Assembly: GCA_937961665.1 (NCBI GenBank)
Contig: CALGMO010000068.1
Span: 1 to 46,760, forward strand
Source: an uncultured Fimbriimonadaceae bacterium
Lineage (GTDB): Bacteria > Armatimonadota > Fimbriimonadia > Fimbriimonadales > Fimbriimonadaceae
Direction: 5' to 3'
Length of the DNA stretch: 46,760 nucleotides
Shown here: piece after piece, positions 8,009-16,600 of the stretch
How the letters are laid out: every line of letters begins with the position of its first letter
Numbering within the stretch: the stretch's first letter is position 1
Translations under genes and position numbers: made by a program
Notes under the pieces: generated by a model
Told to the model about the DNA's origin: nothing
Database searches by the model: none
Seen by the model: only the letters and a program-made list of their open reading frames with translations

Positions 8009-8671
8009 TCAGCGCTTCCGGCGCCGCATCAGAGCGGCCACGCCGAGACCGAGGGCCGCGATCGTGGCAGGCTCCGGAACGGCCTCCACGCCGCCCAGCC
8101 GGTAGTCGGCGCCGGGCTCGCTGGTGAATCGAAGGATGACCTGGTCGACGTCGGTCAGATTGAACGATCCGAAGACCGAGTACGGGATCGACAGATCGAA
8201 CGGAACAGCCGAGGCCGCCACGGACGTGTTGTAGTTGAACCACTGCGAGCTCGCTCCCGCCGTCCTCCGGAGCTGGACGAGCAACCCGAGGTTGCCGGAG
8301 TTCTCCAGGAACGAGATCTTGAGGGCGTTGTTGCCACCGGCGGTCAGATCCGCGTTCAGATCGGCCAGCGCGCCGCCCAGCGTGTAACCGTAGCGCAGTT
8401 CGCTGACGTGCACCAGGCCGTTTCCGGCGACGAAGTCAGCCACGCCGCCGCCAACCGCCACCGAGAGCTGGCTGCTGCTCGGGTTGGCGGTCACATTGGA
8501 GAGAGTCCACCGCGTGCCGCCGAGCATGCTCCCCGCCACCCTCGCGCTCGAGGTGCCGACGCTGCTGCGGGTGTACGAGAAAGTCCCGGTCGTGAAATCG
8601 TCGATCACGATGACCGGGAAGGCGAGCGCCGAAAGCGCCACGCCAGAAACGATCGCCAAGCCTTTCACCAT
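8009..8671 (-). CDS. PEP-CTERM sorted surface protein
   Basis: A 220-aa exported protein has a signal peptide (MVKGLAIVSGVALSALA) and a Ser/Thr/Gly-rich beta-type body. Its tail is a textbook PEP-CTERM signal: EAVPEPATIAALG, a hydrophobic stretch and a terminal RRRKR. In this system an exosortase recognises the tail and anchors or releases the protein at the cell surface, usually in connection with exopolysaccharide. The body resembles a carbohydrate-binding-like beta sandwich only in general composition, and I do not assign a function. ATG 8671 is preferred over GTG 8677, because GAGGAG then lies about six bases upstream. A TACAAT -10-like hexamer is upstream, but I found no sigma-54-like box here, unlike two of its relatives. 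Confidence 0.88.
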   Translation of the reverse strand: MVKGLAIVSGVALSALAFPVIVIDDFTTGTFSYTRSSVGTSSARVAGSMLGGTRWTLSNVTANPSSSQLSVAVGGGVADFVAGNGLVHVSELRYGYTLGGALADLNADLTAGGNNALKISFLENSGNLGLLVQLRRTAGASSQWFNYNTSVAASAVPFDLSIPYSVFGSFNLTDVDQVILRFTSEPGADYRLGGVEAVPEPATIAALGLGVAALMRRRKR

Positions 8672-8849
8672 TGCCACTCCTCAAGCTGCCCCAACGGGCC
8701 CGATTGCATTGTACAACGCCTTGGCCCGAGGACGCGGAGATTTTTAACCGAATGGGCCGCCGGGCGACAGAACCTGTTAGAAATACCTGCCCCGGGCGGC
8801 CGCAAACACGCTCGGGGCGGATTCGGGCTTGCGGGGTACCCTACTTCCT

Positions 8850-9875
8850 ATGGCAGATCGATCCCGTCGGTTCACCGCAACGGTGGTCGGCGCCACGGGC
8901 TACTCCGGAGCGGAGATCGTGCGGCTCTTGGCTGGCCACCCGGACGTCGCGGTGGTGCGCGCGACTTCGGAGAGGCGGGCCGGCGCGCGGCTCGCCCACG
9001 AGTGCCCGTGGCTCGACACGGATCTCGTGCTGGAGAGCTTCGACCCGGCCCGGGTGGACACCGACGTCGTCTTTCTCTGCCAGAGCGCCGGCTTCGGCAT
9101 GAGGGCCGCGCCGCAGCTGGTGGGACGGACCCGCGTGATCGACCTGGGCGCCGACTTCCGTCTCAAGCCGGCGGAAGCGTTCCAGACGTGGTACGGCATG
9201 GAGCACGCCTGCCCGGATCTGCTCGAGGAGGCGGTCTACGGCCTCACCGAGCTGGCCGATCCGGAGAAGATCGCCTCCGCACGGATCCTCGCCAACCCCG
9301 GGTGCTATCCGACCTCGGCCGGCTTGGCGCTGGCCCCGCTGGCCAAGGCGGGCATGATCGCGGGTACTCCCGTGGTCGACAGCAAGTCCGGGGTGTCGGG
9401 GGCCGGGCGCTCCAAGACGGAGTGCGACTACCTGTGCGCCGAGCTGAGCGGCGGCTTCCGGGCCTACGGCGTCGTCGGGCACCGGCACACCCCCGAGATC
9501 GAGATGGCGGCCGGAAGGCACGTGCGCTTCACGCCCCACCTGCTGCCGTTCGCGCGCGGCATCCACACCACCGTGCACGTGCCCGTCGAGGAGGGCGTCG
9601 ACCGGACGGCGATCCTGGAGGCTTGGCGCCGGGCGTACGAGGGCAGGCCGTTCGTCGGCATCCAGACCGAAGGCTGGCCGAGCACCAAGCAGGTCCTCGG
9701 CTCCAACCGATGCGTGCTCGCCGCGGACTTCGACCCCCGGACGGGCTTCGCCACGCTGGTCTCCGTCATCGACAACCTGGTCAAGGGAGCAGCCGGGCAG
9801 GCGATCCAGAACATGAACGTGATGCTCGGCCTGCCCGAGGACGTCGGGCTGCCGCGCAACGGGGTGTGGCCGTGA
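8850..9875 (+). CDS. argC: N-acetyl-gamma-glutamyl-phosphate reductase
   Basis: The 341-aa enzyme catalyses the NADPH-dependent reduction of N-acetylglutamyl phosphate to the semialdehyde, the third step of arginine synthesis. The Rossmann motif VVGATGYSGAE is at the N-terminus, the catalytic cysteine lies in NPGCYPTS near residue 150, and VGHRHTPEIE and the substrate-site segment HLLPFARGIHTT follow. ATG 8850 is used rather than TTG 8829, because it begins the nucleotide-binding strand. No good Shine-Dalgarno precedes it. The stop overlaps the GTG start of argJ by four bases (GTGA), indicating translational coupling. It is transcribed divergently from the PEP-CTERM gene. Confidence 0.95.
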   Translation: MADRSRRFTATVVGATGYSGAEIVRLLAGHPDVAVVRATSERRAGARLAHECPWLDTDLVLESFDPARVDTDVVFLCQSAGFGMRAAPQLVGRTRVIDLGADFRLKPAEAFQTWYGMEHACPDLLEEAVYGLTELADPEKIASARILANPGCYPTSAGLALAPLAKAGMIAGTPVVDSKSGVSGAGRSKTECDYLCAELSGGFRAYGVVGHRHTPEIEMAAGRHVRFTPHLLPFARGIHTTVHVPVEEGVDRTAILEAWRRAYEGRPFVGIQTEGWPSTKQVLGSNRCVLAADFDPRTGFATLVSVIDNLVKGAAGQAIQNMNVMLGLPEDVGLPRNGVWP

Positions 9876-11014
9876 TTCCCCTCGGATTCCGGTTCGGCGG
9901 CGCACGGTGCGGCCTCAAGAACAAGCGGAACGACATCGGCCTGCTGGTGAGCGACCGCCAGGCCGCGCTGGCCGGGCTCACCACGCAGAACCTGGTTCAC
10001 GCCAGCTGCGTGGACTTTATGAGGGAACGCATCGCGGGGGGAACCCTCCGCGCGATGGTCGTGAACAGCGGGAACGCCAACTGCATGACCGGGCCGCAGG
10101 GCGTCCGCGACACCCATCGGATGGCGCAGCTCGCGGCCGACGCGCTGGGCCTTCAGCCGGACGAGGTGGGGGTGGCCTCCACCGGCGTCATCGGAAAGCT
10201 GCTCGACATGGCCAAGGTCGAGAGCGGGATCGCCCAGGCCGCGGCGTCCCTCGGCCCCAACCCGAAGCCGTTCCTCGAGGCGATCCTCACCACCGACCTG
10301 GTGGAGAAGGAGGCCTCCGCCACCGCGGGCCAGGCCCGCCTGTACGGCGTGGCGAAGGGCTCGGGAATGATCGCCCCGAACATGGCCACCATGCTGGCGT
10401 TCCTGTGCACCGACGCCGAGGTCGACGCGCCGACCCTCCAGGGCTTGCTGGCCGAGGCCGCCGAGCGGTCGTTCAACTCGCTCACGGTCGACAGCGACAC
10501 CTCCACCAACGACATGGTGATCGTGCTGGCGAACGGGGCCAGCGGCTACAGGCCCACCGTGCCCGAGCTGCGGAACGCCCTGAACGATGTGTGCGTGTCG
10601 CTGGCCCGGCAGATCGCGAGGGACGGCGAGGGCGCCACCAAACTGATCGAGGTGGTCGTCACCGGCACCGAGGATCCCAAGCGGGTCGCCAGAACCATCG
10701 CCGACTCTCCGCTGGTCAAGACGGCGATGTTCGGGTGCGACCCCAACTGGGGCCGCATCCTGGCGGCCGCGGGCAGGGCCGGGGTGCCGTTCGACCCGCT
10801 CGCGGCGAGGCTGAGTGTGGAGGCCGGCGGAGAGGAGCACGTGCTGTTCGAGGACGGATCGCCGGCGCCGTTCGACGCCAAGCGCGTCAGCACCGCGCTC
10901 AAGTCGGACGTCGTTCGGATTCTGCTCTCCCTGGGGACCGGTCGGAGCGCCACGGTGTACACCTGCGACCTGGGCTACGGCTACGTGCGGATCAACGCCG
11001 AGTACCACACCTGA
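9872..11014 (+). CDS. argJ: Bifunctional glutamate N-acetyltransferase / ornithine acetyltransferase
   Basis: ArgJ moves the acetyl group from N-acetylornithine to glutamate, closing the acetyl cycle of arginine synthesis. The GTG start at 9872 overlaps the argC stop and gives a 380-aa precursor. The self-cleavage site is clear: KGSGMIAPNMATML, with cut expected between Ala172 and Thr173, whose Thr becomes the catalytic nucleophile. Other family marks are NSGNAN, STGVIG, DSDTSTND and the C-terminal DLGYGYVRINAEYHT. Whether it is bifunctional or ornithine-specific cannot be told from sequence; no argA or argE lies nearby. The open frame extends upstream for over 600 codons, but only this segment is homologous to the family. 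Confidence 0.95.
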   Translation: MIPLGFRFGGARCGLKNKRNDIGLLVSDRQAALAGLTTQNLVHASCVDFMRERIAGGTLRAMVVNSGNANCMTGPQGVRDTHRMAQLAADALGLQPDEVGVASTGVIGKLLDMAKVESGIAQAAASLGPNPKPFLEAILTTDLVEKEASATAGQARLYGVAKGSGMIAPNMATMLAFLCTDAEVDAPTLQGLLAEAAERSFNSLTVDSDTSTNDMVIVLANGASGYRPTVPELRNALNDVCVSLARQIARDGEGATKLIEVVVTGTEDPKRVARTIADSPLVKTAMFGCDPNWGRILAAAGRAGVPFDPLAARLSVEAGGEEHVLFEDGSPAPFDAKRVSTALKSDVVRILLSLGTGRSATVYTCDLGYGYVRINAEYHT

Positions 11015-11057
11015 CGGGTACCGGCTGAAACGCCGGTTTTGGGCCGAGCGGGCCGTT

Positions 11058-11073
11058 CGGCACGCGCTTTGCG
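11058..11073 (+). promoter_or_regulatory. Sigma-54-type promoter of the PEP-CTERM gene at 11130
   Basis: CGGCACGCGCTTTGCG matches the sigma-54 pattern: GG at 11059-11060, exactly ten bases, then GC at 11071-11072, with CACG after GG and TTT before GC. It lies 57 bp before the ATG. An upstream box GAAAyrCCGGTTTT about 20 bases earlier is shared with the copy at 24483. Confidence 0.65.
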
Positions 11074-11129
11074 GACTCTCCTCGTCGCGCGCCCGAAACG
11101 GGGCGACGGGCTAGAAGAGGAGAGAAACC

Positions 11130-11744
11130 ATGAACCTGAAGACCCTTGCAGCGGCCTCCGCCATCCTCGCCGCGACCGCCTCCCAGGCGGTGATCGTCAA
11201 CTTCGGCGGCTTCACCCAGAACCCCGGCGGGGCCCTCGGCGAGGGGCTGTTCGTCCAGCACGGCACTCTGAACACCTTCGCCGGGCAGATCTTGGGAACG
11301 GTCCAAGGCCAGTCCGCACCGACCGTCTTCTTCTGCATCTCGCCGGACAAGGTCCTTCCGCTGCCGGCCAGCATCGACTACGACGTGACGCTCGCCTACG
11401 GCCCGATGGGCGCGGTCCTGCAGCACGCCTTCGGCCTCGGCACGGCCAACGAGAACGAGGCGGCCCGCCAGCTGGAGCTGTGGCAGATGGTCGGCGACGA
11501 CATCAGCCTGTACCAGCCGAGCGGCGGAAACAGCACCGCCGTGAACGCCGCCAAGACGGCCGCGCACGGCTATTCCGAGACCGGCTCGGCGTGGTACGCG
11601 ATCTATACGCCCAAGAACGGCAACACCCAGACGCTCGTCACGACGAGCTACCAGACGACCGGCGTGCCCGTCCCCGAGCCGGTGACCGTTGGTCTGTTCG
11701 TCAGCGGGCTGGCCGCGGCTCTGCGCCGCCGACGCCGCCGCTGA
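11130..11744 (+). CDS. PEP-CTERM sorted surface protein
   Basis: A 204-aa exported protein starts with signal peptide MNLKTLAAASAILAATASQA and ends with VPVPEPVTVGLF, a hydrophobic segment and six arginines, the full tripartite PEP-CTERM sorting signal. The body (GGFTQNPGG, VFFCISPD, WQMVGDDISLY) has no domain I recognise. The ribosome site is AGAGGAG eight bases before the ATG. The gene stands alone behind a sigma-54-type promoter and is followed by a hairpin, so it is probably a single-gene transcript needing an RpoN activator. Neither rpoN nor an exosortase gene is in the window. Confidence 0.88.
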   Translation: MNLKTLAAASAILAATASQAVIVNFGGFTQNPGGALGEGLFVQHGTLNTFAGQILGTVQGQSAPTVFFCISPDKVLPLPASIDYDVTLAYGPMGAVLQHAFGLGTANENEAARQLELWQMVGDDISLYQPSGGNSTAVNAAKTAAHGYSETGSAWYAIYTPKNGNTQTLVTTSYQTTGVPVPEPVTVGLFVSGLAAALRRRRRR

Positions 11745-11773
11745 GAGGGTTTCCCGCACCACCCCACCCCCCG

Positions 11774-11800
11774 GGCCGGGAGGCAACGGAGCCCCCGGCC
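11774..11800 (+). terminator. Terminator hairpin between convergent genes
   Basis: The 7-bp stem GGCCGGG / CCCGGCC (11774-11780, 11794-11800) is followed by GTTTCTCT on the plus strand. It fills the 79-bp gap between the PEP-CTERM gene (+) and lptD (-). Confidence 0.5.
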
Positions 11801-11823
11801 GTTTCTCTGCCCGCGCCGGCCGC

Positions 11824-14133
11824 CTAGAAGCTGTAGCCGCCGGTGCCCGTGCCGATCGCCTGGCCGCGGGTGCCGGTGCCGAACGGCGTGTCGAACGGGA
11901 ACGCCTTGAGGCGCAGAAAGAAGTAGATCTGCCGGCCCGATCGGAAGCCCACGTTGTTGTCCAGAACCTGCAGGATCGCCTCGGCGCAGTGCAGGTCGTA
12001 GGTGAACGAGTAGTGCGTGGCCTCGAACTGCTTCAGGTAGCCGTTGTAGGCCAGCACCGTGCTGAACTTGAGCCGGCCGTACTTCAGGCCGTCGACGAAC
12101 AGGTTCGCCGAGCCCCACTCCTTGCGGATGCCGTCGTAGCGGGCTCCGAGCGACACGGTGGTGGCGCCCGGCTTGTACAGCACGTCGAAGCGGACCGTGC
12201 CCAGCGACTCGCGGGTGGTGTCGTAGTTGGCCAAGGTCCGGAGCTGGAACCAGCTCTTGGGACGCCACTCCGAGCGGAGGCCGACGGTCTGCCATCGGGA
12301 AACGTCTCCGATCTCGCTGGCCCGGCCGAAGTCGTAGCCGGTCTGAATCCCCAGGGTCCACGTGTTCAGGGGGCGGGCGCTCCAGTCGAGCGACGCGAAG
12401 TTCGTCCGGGAGAGCCTGTCGAACTGCAGCGGCGAGTAGCCGTGCCAATCCAGGAACGCGTAGCGCACGCTCACGGCGGACCTCGCGCCGTAGTCCCATC
12501 GAAGGTTTGCCCCCAACCCGGTCGCGTACTGGGCCGTGTCGTCCGAGTACATCCCCTGCACGAAGCGAGCGTCCGTGGACAGCGACAGGCCCTTGGATAG
12601 GCGCGAGGTGCGGCTGGCGTCCATCTCGAAGCTCCCCCTCTGGAGCGTCCCCTTGGTGATGGGGTCGCGGAACTCACCGAGCGAGAGCTGCAGGTTGGCG
12701 GGCAGCCTGGCGCCCATGCCGGAGCCGAACAGCCGCCCCGTGTCGCTGCGCAGGGTGAGAACCGGCGTCCGGTCGGTCGAGTTGAAGAAGTTGGCGTTGG
12801 CGCCGACCGGGATGCTGCGCGTGTACTCGAACTCCGCTGTGGCGGGGCGCGTCTCCTCCCGGTACCGGTAGCGGACGTCGATGCGCTCGCGCTCCACGAT
12901 CCTGCTGGTGGCGACGCTGCGGCTGGTCACCCAGGCCAGGTCCAGGCTTTGGTTGGCGCGTCGGCCGAAGCGGCGCGAGTCGGACAGCTGGATCGTCTGC
13001 TGGGTGTACTCGAAGGAGCCCTGCTCCGTGCTCGTTCGGTTCAGGCTCAGGCGGGAGGTTCCGTCCCGGCGGGCGAAGTTCAGCGAGGCCCGGTTCAGCA
13101 CCGTGGTGGTGTCCGGAGCGTCCAGGTAGTTGCGCCTTTGCAGCGTGTTGTCGAGCTGCAGCTCGCCGAACGGGAGCTTCTGCCGGTGGCTGCTGGCAGC
13201 CTCGAGCGTTTGCGCGTCCCCCAAGACGCTGTACAGGCGGAACCGCCCTTGCGTCGCGGCCGTCTTGTAGTCGTAGTCCGCGCCTAGGCCGGGGCCCAGC
13301 TTCGTGTAGTAGTCCAGCCTGGCGTCGAACGAGTCGTTGCGGGCCAGTCCCACGCCGATCCGGGTCTTCACGTAGTAGCCCTCGTCGCTGCTCTGGCCGA
13401 CGTCGGGCAGATAGCGGTCGGCGTCCTCCCGGAGGGGCAGGCTGACGTAGGGGATGCGCAGGAGCGTGCGATCGAACGCCCGCAGGTCGACTCGCCGAAG
13501 GATGGCCCTCCGGCCGGGGTACACGTCGATCTTGCTCGCCGCCAGGTCGAAGTGGGGATGCTCGAGGTTGCAGGTGGTCAGCGCGCCGTCCTCGGTGTGG
13601 ATGTGCCCCTCCGTGCCCGCCGTCGACTGGCCCTGCACGTACACGTCGGCGAGCACGCGCCCTTGGAGCAGCGCTGGCGCCAGCTGCGACGAGGAGCCGG
13701 TCGCCCAGAACCTCTTGCGTTCGAAGTCCACCCGCAGGGCGTCCGCCCTCACGATGCCGTCGGCGCCCACGAGCTTGGCGGAGCCGGCGAGGTCGAACAC
13801 CTTCGTCTTCAGGTCGCCCTCGATCTGTTCGGCGTAGGCCTCGTAGCCCTCGTAGGCGACGGCCGCCCCGCCGGTCAGGCGGACCCTGTCGCCCGATTTG
13901 GAGACGCTGCCCGCGCGCAACACGCGGAACGCCTTGAGGGCGGACGGCGCGGCCTGCGGCAGGGAGCCGTCCCGCGGCTCGTTCGGCGGGAAGCCCGACG
14001 GCTCGAGCGGGTTTCCCCGTCGCGGGGCGCCTCCCCCGGCCGCCTCCTGGATCCCGCGGGCGGCGGCGGTCTGGGCATGGGTGGAGCAGGCGCACGCCGC
14101 CAGTGCCGCCAGCAGCAGCGCCCGCCCGATCAT
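11824..14133 (-). CDS. lptD: LptD/OstA-like LPS-assembly outer-membrane protein
   Basis: From ATG 14133 the product is 769 aa. It has a signal peptide with a Cys near the cleavage site (LLLAALAACACSTHAQ). Next comes a periplasmic OstA/LptA-like beta-jellyroll at about residues 70-200 (GDRVRLTGGAAVAYEGYEA, EGDLKTKVFDL, RADALRVDF). The remainder has alternating polar and hydrophobic strands, aromatic-rich, as in a large beta-barrel. LptD inserts lipopolysaccharide into the outer leaflet together with the lipoprotein LptE. The neighbour is an LptF/G-type permease whose stop overlaps this start (ATGA), which strongly supports the Lpt assignment. The barrel sequence is divergent from proteobacterial LptD, so the call rests on architecture and context. 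Confidence 0.78.
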   Translation of the reverse strand: MIGRALLLAALAACACSTHAQTAAARGIQEAAGGGAPRRGNPLEPSGFPPNEPRDGSLPQAAPSALKAFRVLRAGSVSKSGDRVRLTGGAAVAYEGYEAYAEQIEGDLKTKVFDLAGSAKLVGADGIVRADALRVDFERKRFWATGSSSQLAPALLQGRVLADVYVQGQSTAGTEGHIHTEDGALTTCNLEHPHFDLAASKIDVYPGRRAILRRVDLRAFDRTLLRIPYVSLPLREDADRYLPDVGQSSDEGYYVKTRIGVGLARNDSFDARLDYYTKLGPGLGADYDYKTAATQGRFRLYSVLGDAQTLEAASSHRQKLPFGELQLDNTLQRRNYLDAPDTTTVLNRASLNFARRDGTSRLSLNRTSTEQGSFEYTQQTIQLSDSRRFGRRANQSLDLAWVTSRSVATSRIVERERIDVRYRYREETRPATAEFEYTRSIPVGANANFFNSTDRTPVLTLRSDTGRLFGSGMGARLPANLQLSLGEFRDPITKGTLQRGSFEMDASRTSRLSKGLSLSTDARFVQGMYSDDTAQYATGLGANLRWDYGARSAVSVRYAFLDWHGYSPLQFDRLSRTNFASLDWSARPLNTWTLGIQTGYDFGRASEIGDVSRWQTVGLRSEWRPKSWFQLRTLANYDTTRESLGTVRFDVLYKPGATTVSLGARYDGIRKEWGSANLFVDGLKYGRLKFSTVLAYNGYLKQFEATHYSFTYDLHCAEAILQVLDNNVGFRSGRQIYFFLRLKAFPFDTPFGTGTRGQAIGTGTGGYSF

Positions 14134-15200
14134 TCCAGCCTCCTCAGCGCGACAAGCCCGGCGACGGCGAACAGCACGTTGGGCAGCCAGGCGGCCCACC
14201 AGGGCGCGAGCCAGCCGTTGCGACCCAGGATCTGCGTCGAGATGATGTGCGCGTTGTAGTAGAGGAACACCAGCACGACGCTGAGCAGCACCCCGGCGAA
14301 GCCGCTGCGCGCCAGCCAGATCGCGAACACCGGCGCGGCCAGCGCGAACACCAGGCAGGCGAACGGCACGGCGAACTTCGCGTGGTAGGCGACCTCCATC
14401 TGCACGGTGTCAGCGCCGATGCTCTTGGCCCGGCCGATGGCCTCCCTGAGTTCCCGGGCGTTCAGCTCGCTGGGGTCCGGAGGTGTGAAGAAGTCCTGGA
14501 CGGAGATCCGCTCGTTGATCACCACGTCCTCGCCGGGACGGGCCTGCAGCAGCCGCGGGCCGGAGAACTGCCTCCAGTAGGTGTCGCGCAGGGTCCAGAC
14601 GCCGTCCTTGTAGGTGCCGGACTTGGCGGTGTACAGCCAGATCTCGCGGGAGCGGGGACGCTCGACCATCAGCACGTCCGACAGCTCGATAGTCCCGTCC
14701 GGCGCGGTGGACACGGTTCCGAGGGCCACCACGTAGTTGCGGAGGTTCACGATCACGTTCGACCGGAACTGAGGCCCGGAACCGACCAGCGCGGCCTGCG
14801 TCTCCAGCTTGCGCGCCCGCTGCTCCGCGAAGGGCATCAGGCGCTCGGAGTTGTAGAACGCCGCGGCAGAGACCAAGACCCCGAACGCCGCCACGGAGAC
14901 GAGCACCCTGCGGATGCTGTAGCCCGCCGCCCGCATGGCCGTGAGCTCCGACTCGCGCGAGATTCGCCCGATGGCCAGCGACGCGGCCAGAGCCATGCCG
15001 ACCGGGAGCGTCATGTTCAGGAATCCCGGCGTTCGGTAGGCGACGATCTGGAACACCGCCGCCAGCGGCAGGCTCTGCACCTGCAGGTCCTTGAACAGCG
15101 CGATCAGCATGTTCGCCTGGAACATGAGCACCACGGCGAACGTGCCGATCAGGAAGGGCACGCCCAGCTCGCGCAGGACCGCTCGGTCGACGACCCTCAT
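14130..15200 (-). CDS. LptF/LptG-family LPS export permease (YjgP/YjgQ)
   Basis: The 356-aa inner-membrane protein has three N-terminal membrane helices (residues about 15-120), a periplasmic beta-jellyroll in the middle (about 130-260) and three C-terminal helices. This is the LptF/LptG plan. With the LptB ATPase the family extracts LPS from the inner membrane and feeds it to the periplasmic bridge. Marks include ELGVPFLIGTFAVVLMF, RISRESELTAMRAAG (coupling-helix-like) and the conserved AYHAKFAVPFACLVFAL near the C-terminus. It overlaps both neighbours by ATGA: the upstream zinc-ribbon gene and the downstream lptD. Only one such permease is encoded here, so F versus G is not distinguished. 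Confidence 0.88.
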   Translation of the reverse strand: MRVVDRAVLRELGVPFLIGTFAVVLMFQANMLIALFKDLQVQSLPLAAVFQIVAYRTPGFLNMTLPVGMALAASLAIGRISRESELTAMRAAGYSIRRVLVSVAAFGVLVSAAAFYNSERLMPFAEQRARKLETQAALVGSGPQFRSNVIVNLRNYVVALGTVSTAPDGTIELSDVLMVERPRSREIWLYTAKSGTYKDGVWTLRDTYWRQFSGPRLLQARPGEDVVINERISVQDFFTPPDPSELNARELREAIGRAKSIGADTVQMEVAYHAKFAVPFACLVFALAAPVFAIWLARSGFAGVLLSVVLVFLYYNAHIISTQILGRNGWLAPWWAAWLPNVLFAVAGLVALRRLE

Positions 15201-15991
15201 CCGGCGGCCCCGGCCTCCGGCCGATGGAACGCCTTCCAGACCAGCCAAGCTCCTCCGGCCAGCACCAGCGCGATGCCCGCGGCGGCGACGGGCGGCGGGA
15301 GGAACAGCGCCATCGCCGGGATTCCGACGAGGGCCGCCGAGGCGGCGGCCCACGCCGCCACCAGGCGCTGCGCCAGCTCCGGGCCGATCCACCGGCCTTG
15401 CACGTGGTGGATCAGGTGGTTGGCTCCGCACTGCTCGCAGAACACGGCGCCCGGACGGTTCCGGTAGCCGCACTCGAGGCACGACAGTGGCGCGATCTCT
15501 TCGGGATGCACCTTGCGCCGCCACTGCTGCAGGATGCCCCGCTCCTCTTGGAATCCCGGCCCCTGCAGCTGGCCGATCGACTCCTCGCCGATAGCCAGCG
15601 CCTGCCCTCGGAACCCACGGTTGTAGAGCGTCTTGGCGAGCCGCCACCGGGCGCCGATGTTCTCGGGCTTCTGCCTCAGGGCCTCCAAGCAGTCTTCCAT
15701 GGTCTCCACGTCGATGCGCACCAGCTCCCGGTCGTTGCGGACCTTCAGATACACGGGGGCGGAGGCGATCGTCGCGAACAGCACCAGCACGACGAACGGC
15801 GTGAGACGGGGATCCGGGTTGAGGATGGCGACCAGGCCCACGGCGATCCCGACCGCGATGCCGATCAGGCCGTTCACCGTGTCGATCTCGCCCATGATCA
15901 TCCAGTGGATCAGCCCCACCACCCAGACGGCCATCGGGAAGAGCACGAACAGCCCGATGCCGAACACGCTGAAGTGGACGCCGTTGACCAT
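15197..15991 (-). CDS. Membrane protein with zinc ribbon, unknown function
   Basis: A 264-aa protein begins with two to three hydrophobic helices (FGIGLFVLFPMAVWVV, NGLIGIAVGIAVGLV, LTPFVVLVLFATIASA). A soluble part resembles a single tetratricopeptide unit (ENIGARWRLAKTLYNRGFRGQAL). It is followed by a CxxC...CxxC zinc ribbon (CLECG, CEQCG) and two more hydrophobic helices at the C-terminus. I do not recognise a named family. The gene starts 6 bp after plsY and its stop overlaps the LptF/G start, so it is translated with envelope-lipid genes. A scaffold or quality-control role at the membrane is a guess from context only. Confidence 0.75.
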   Translation of the reverse strand: MVNGVHFSVFGIGLFVLFPMAVWVVGLIHWMIMGEIDTVNGLIGIAVGIAVGLVAILNPDPRLTPFVVLVLFATIASAPVYLKVRNDRELVRIDVETMEDCLEALRQKPENIGARWRLAKTLYNRGFRGQALAIGEESIGQLQGPGFQEERGILQQWRRKVHPEEIAPLSCLECGYRNRPGAVFCEQCGANHLIHHVQGRWIGPELAQRLVAAWAAASAALVGIPAMALFLPPPVAAAGIALVLAGGAWLVWKAFHRPEAGAAG

Positions 15992-15997
15992 GCGCGA

Positions 15998-16600
15998 TCA
16001 CCCTTGACGTGACGACGGACGAAGCCGGAACCTGGGTTCGGTGCCGGACAGGATGCGCGCCACGTTCGAACGGTGGCGGTACGCGGCGAACAGTCCCATG
16101 GCCAGATAGAGGACCACAGCCGCGGCCGGCCGGCCCAGAGCCCACGCCGATGCGGACAGTGAGAGGCTGGCGACGATGCTCCCGAGACTGATCCACCGGC
16201 TCGCGCCCACCGTGACCAGAAACAGGCCCAGGGCGATCAGCGCCACCTGCGGATCGGCCCCCAGCAGCAGCCCCAGGCCCGTGGCGATCCCCTTCCCTCC
16301 TCGAAAGCGCAGAAACGGCGAGAAGCAGTGCCCGAGCATCGCGCAGACACCGAGCGCGAGCCCAAGGAGGACGCCGTCCTGCGCCCGCCCGTACCAGGCC
16401 GGAGCCAGGCCCTTGGCCACGTCGAGCGCCAGCACCACCAGCGCCGGACCCAGACCGAGAGTCCGGTGCACGTTCGTGGCGCCGATGTTGCCGCTGCCGA
16501 CCTTCGTGATGTCGACGCCGCGCAGCCGGGCGATCCACGCCCCGAACGGCAGCGAGCCCGCCCCGTAGGCGGCCAGCATCGCAGGCCAGTGTTCGATCAT
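15998..16600 (-). CDS. plsY: Glycerol-3-phosphate acyltransferase (acyl-phosphate dependent)
   Basis: The 200-aa multi-spanning enzyme transfers an acyl group from acyl phosphate to glycerol 3-phosphate, the first committed step of phospholipid synthesis in most bacteria. Family motifs are intact: AAYGAGSLPFG near the start, GSGNIGATN (about residues 36-44), GHCFSPFLRFRGGKGIAT, and a third conserved region around AYRHRSN. The ATG at 16600 overlaps the glnE stop (ATGA). Longer starts up to 17155 would fall inside glnE and carry no homology. Confidence 0.95.
   Translation of the reverse strand: MIEHWPAMLAAYGAGSLPFGAWIARLRGVDITKVGSGNIGATNVHRTLGLGPALVVLALDVAKGLAPAWYGRAQDGVLLGLALGVCAMLGHCFSPFLRFRGGKGIATGLGLLLGADPQVALIALGLFLVTVGASRWISLGSIVASLSLSASAWALGRPAAAVVLYLAMGLFAAYRHRSNVARILSGTEPRFRLRPSSRQG

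Noticed and set aside
8672-8849. Search for a sigma-54 box before the minus-strand PEP-CTERM gene at 8671
   Set aside because: The closest match (GGCGTTGTACAATGC) has eleven bases between GG and GC. A TACAAT -10 box is the likelier reading.
7880-9871. Apparent 660-codon N-terminal extension of argJ
   Set aside because: The frame is open only by chance opposite a PEP-CTERM gene and out of frame with argC. ArgJ homology begins at GTG 9872.
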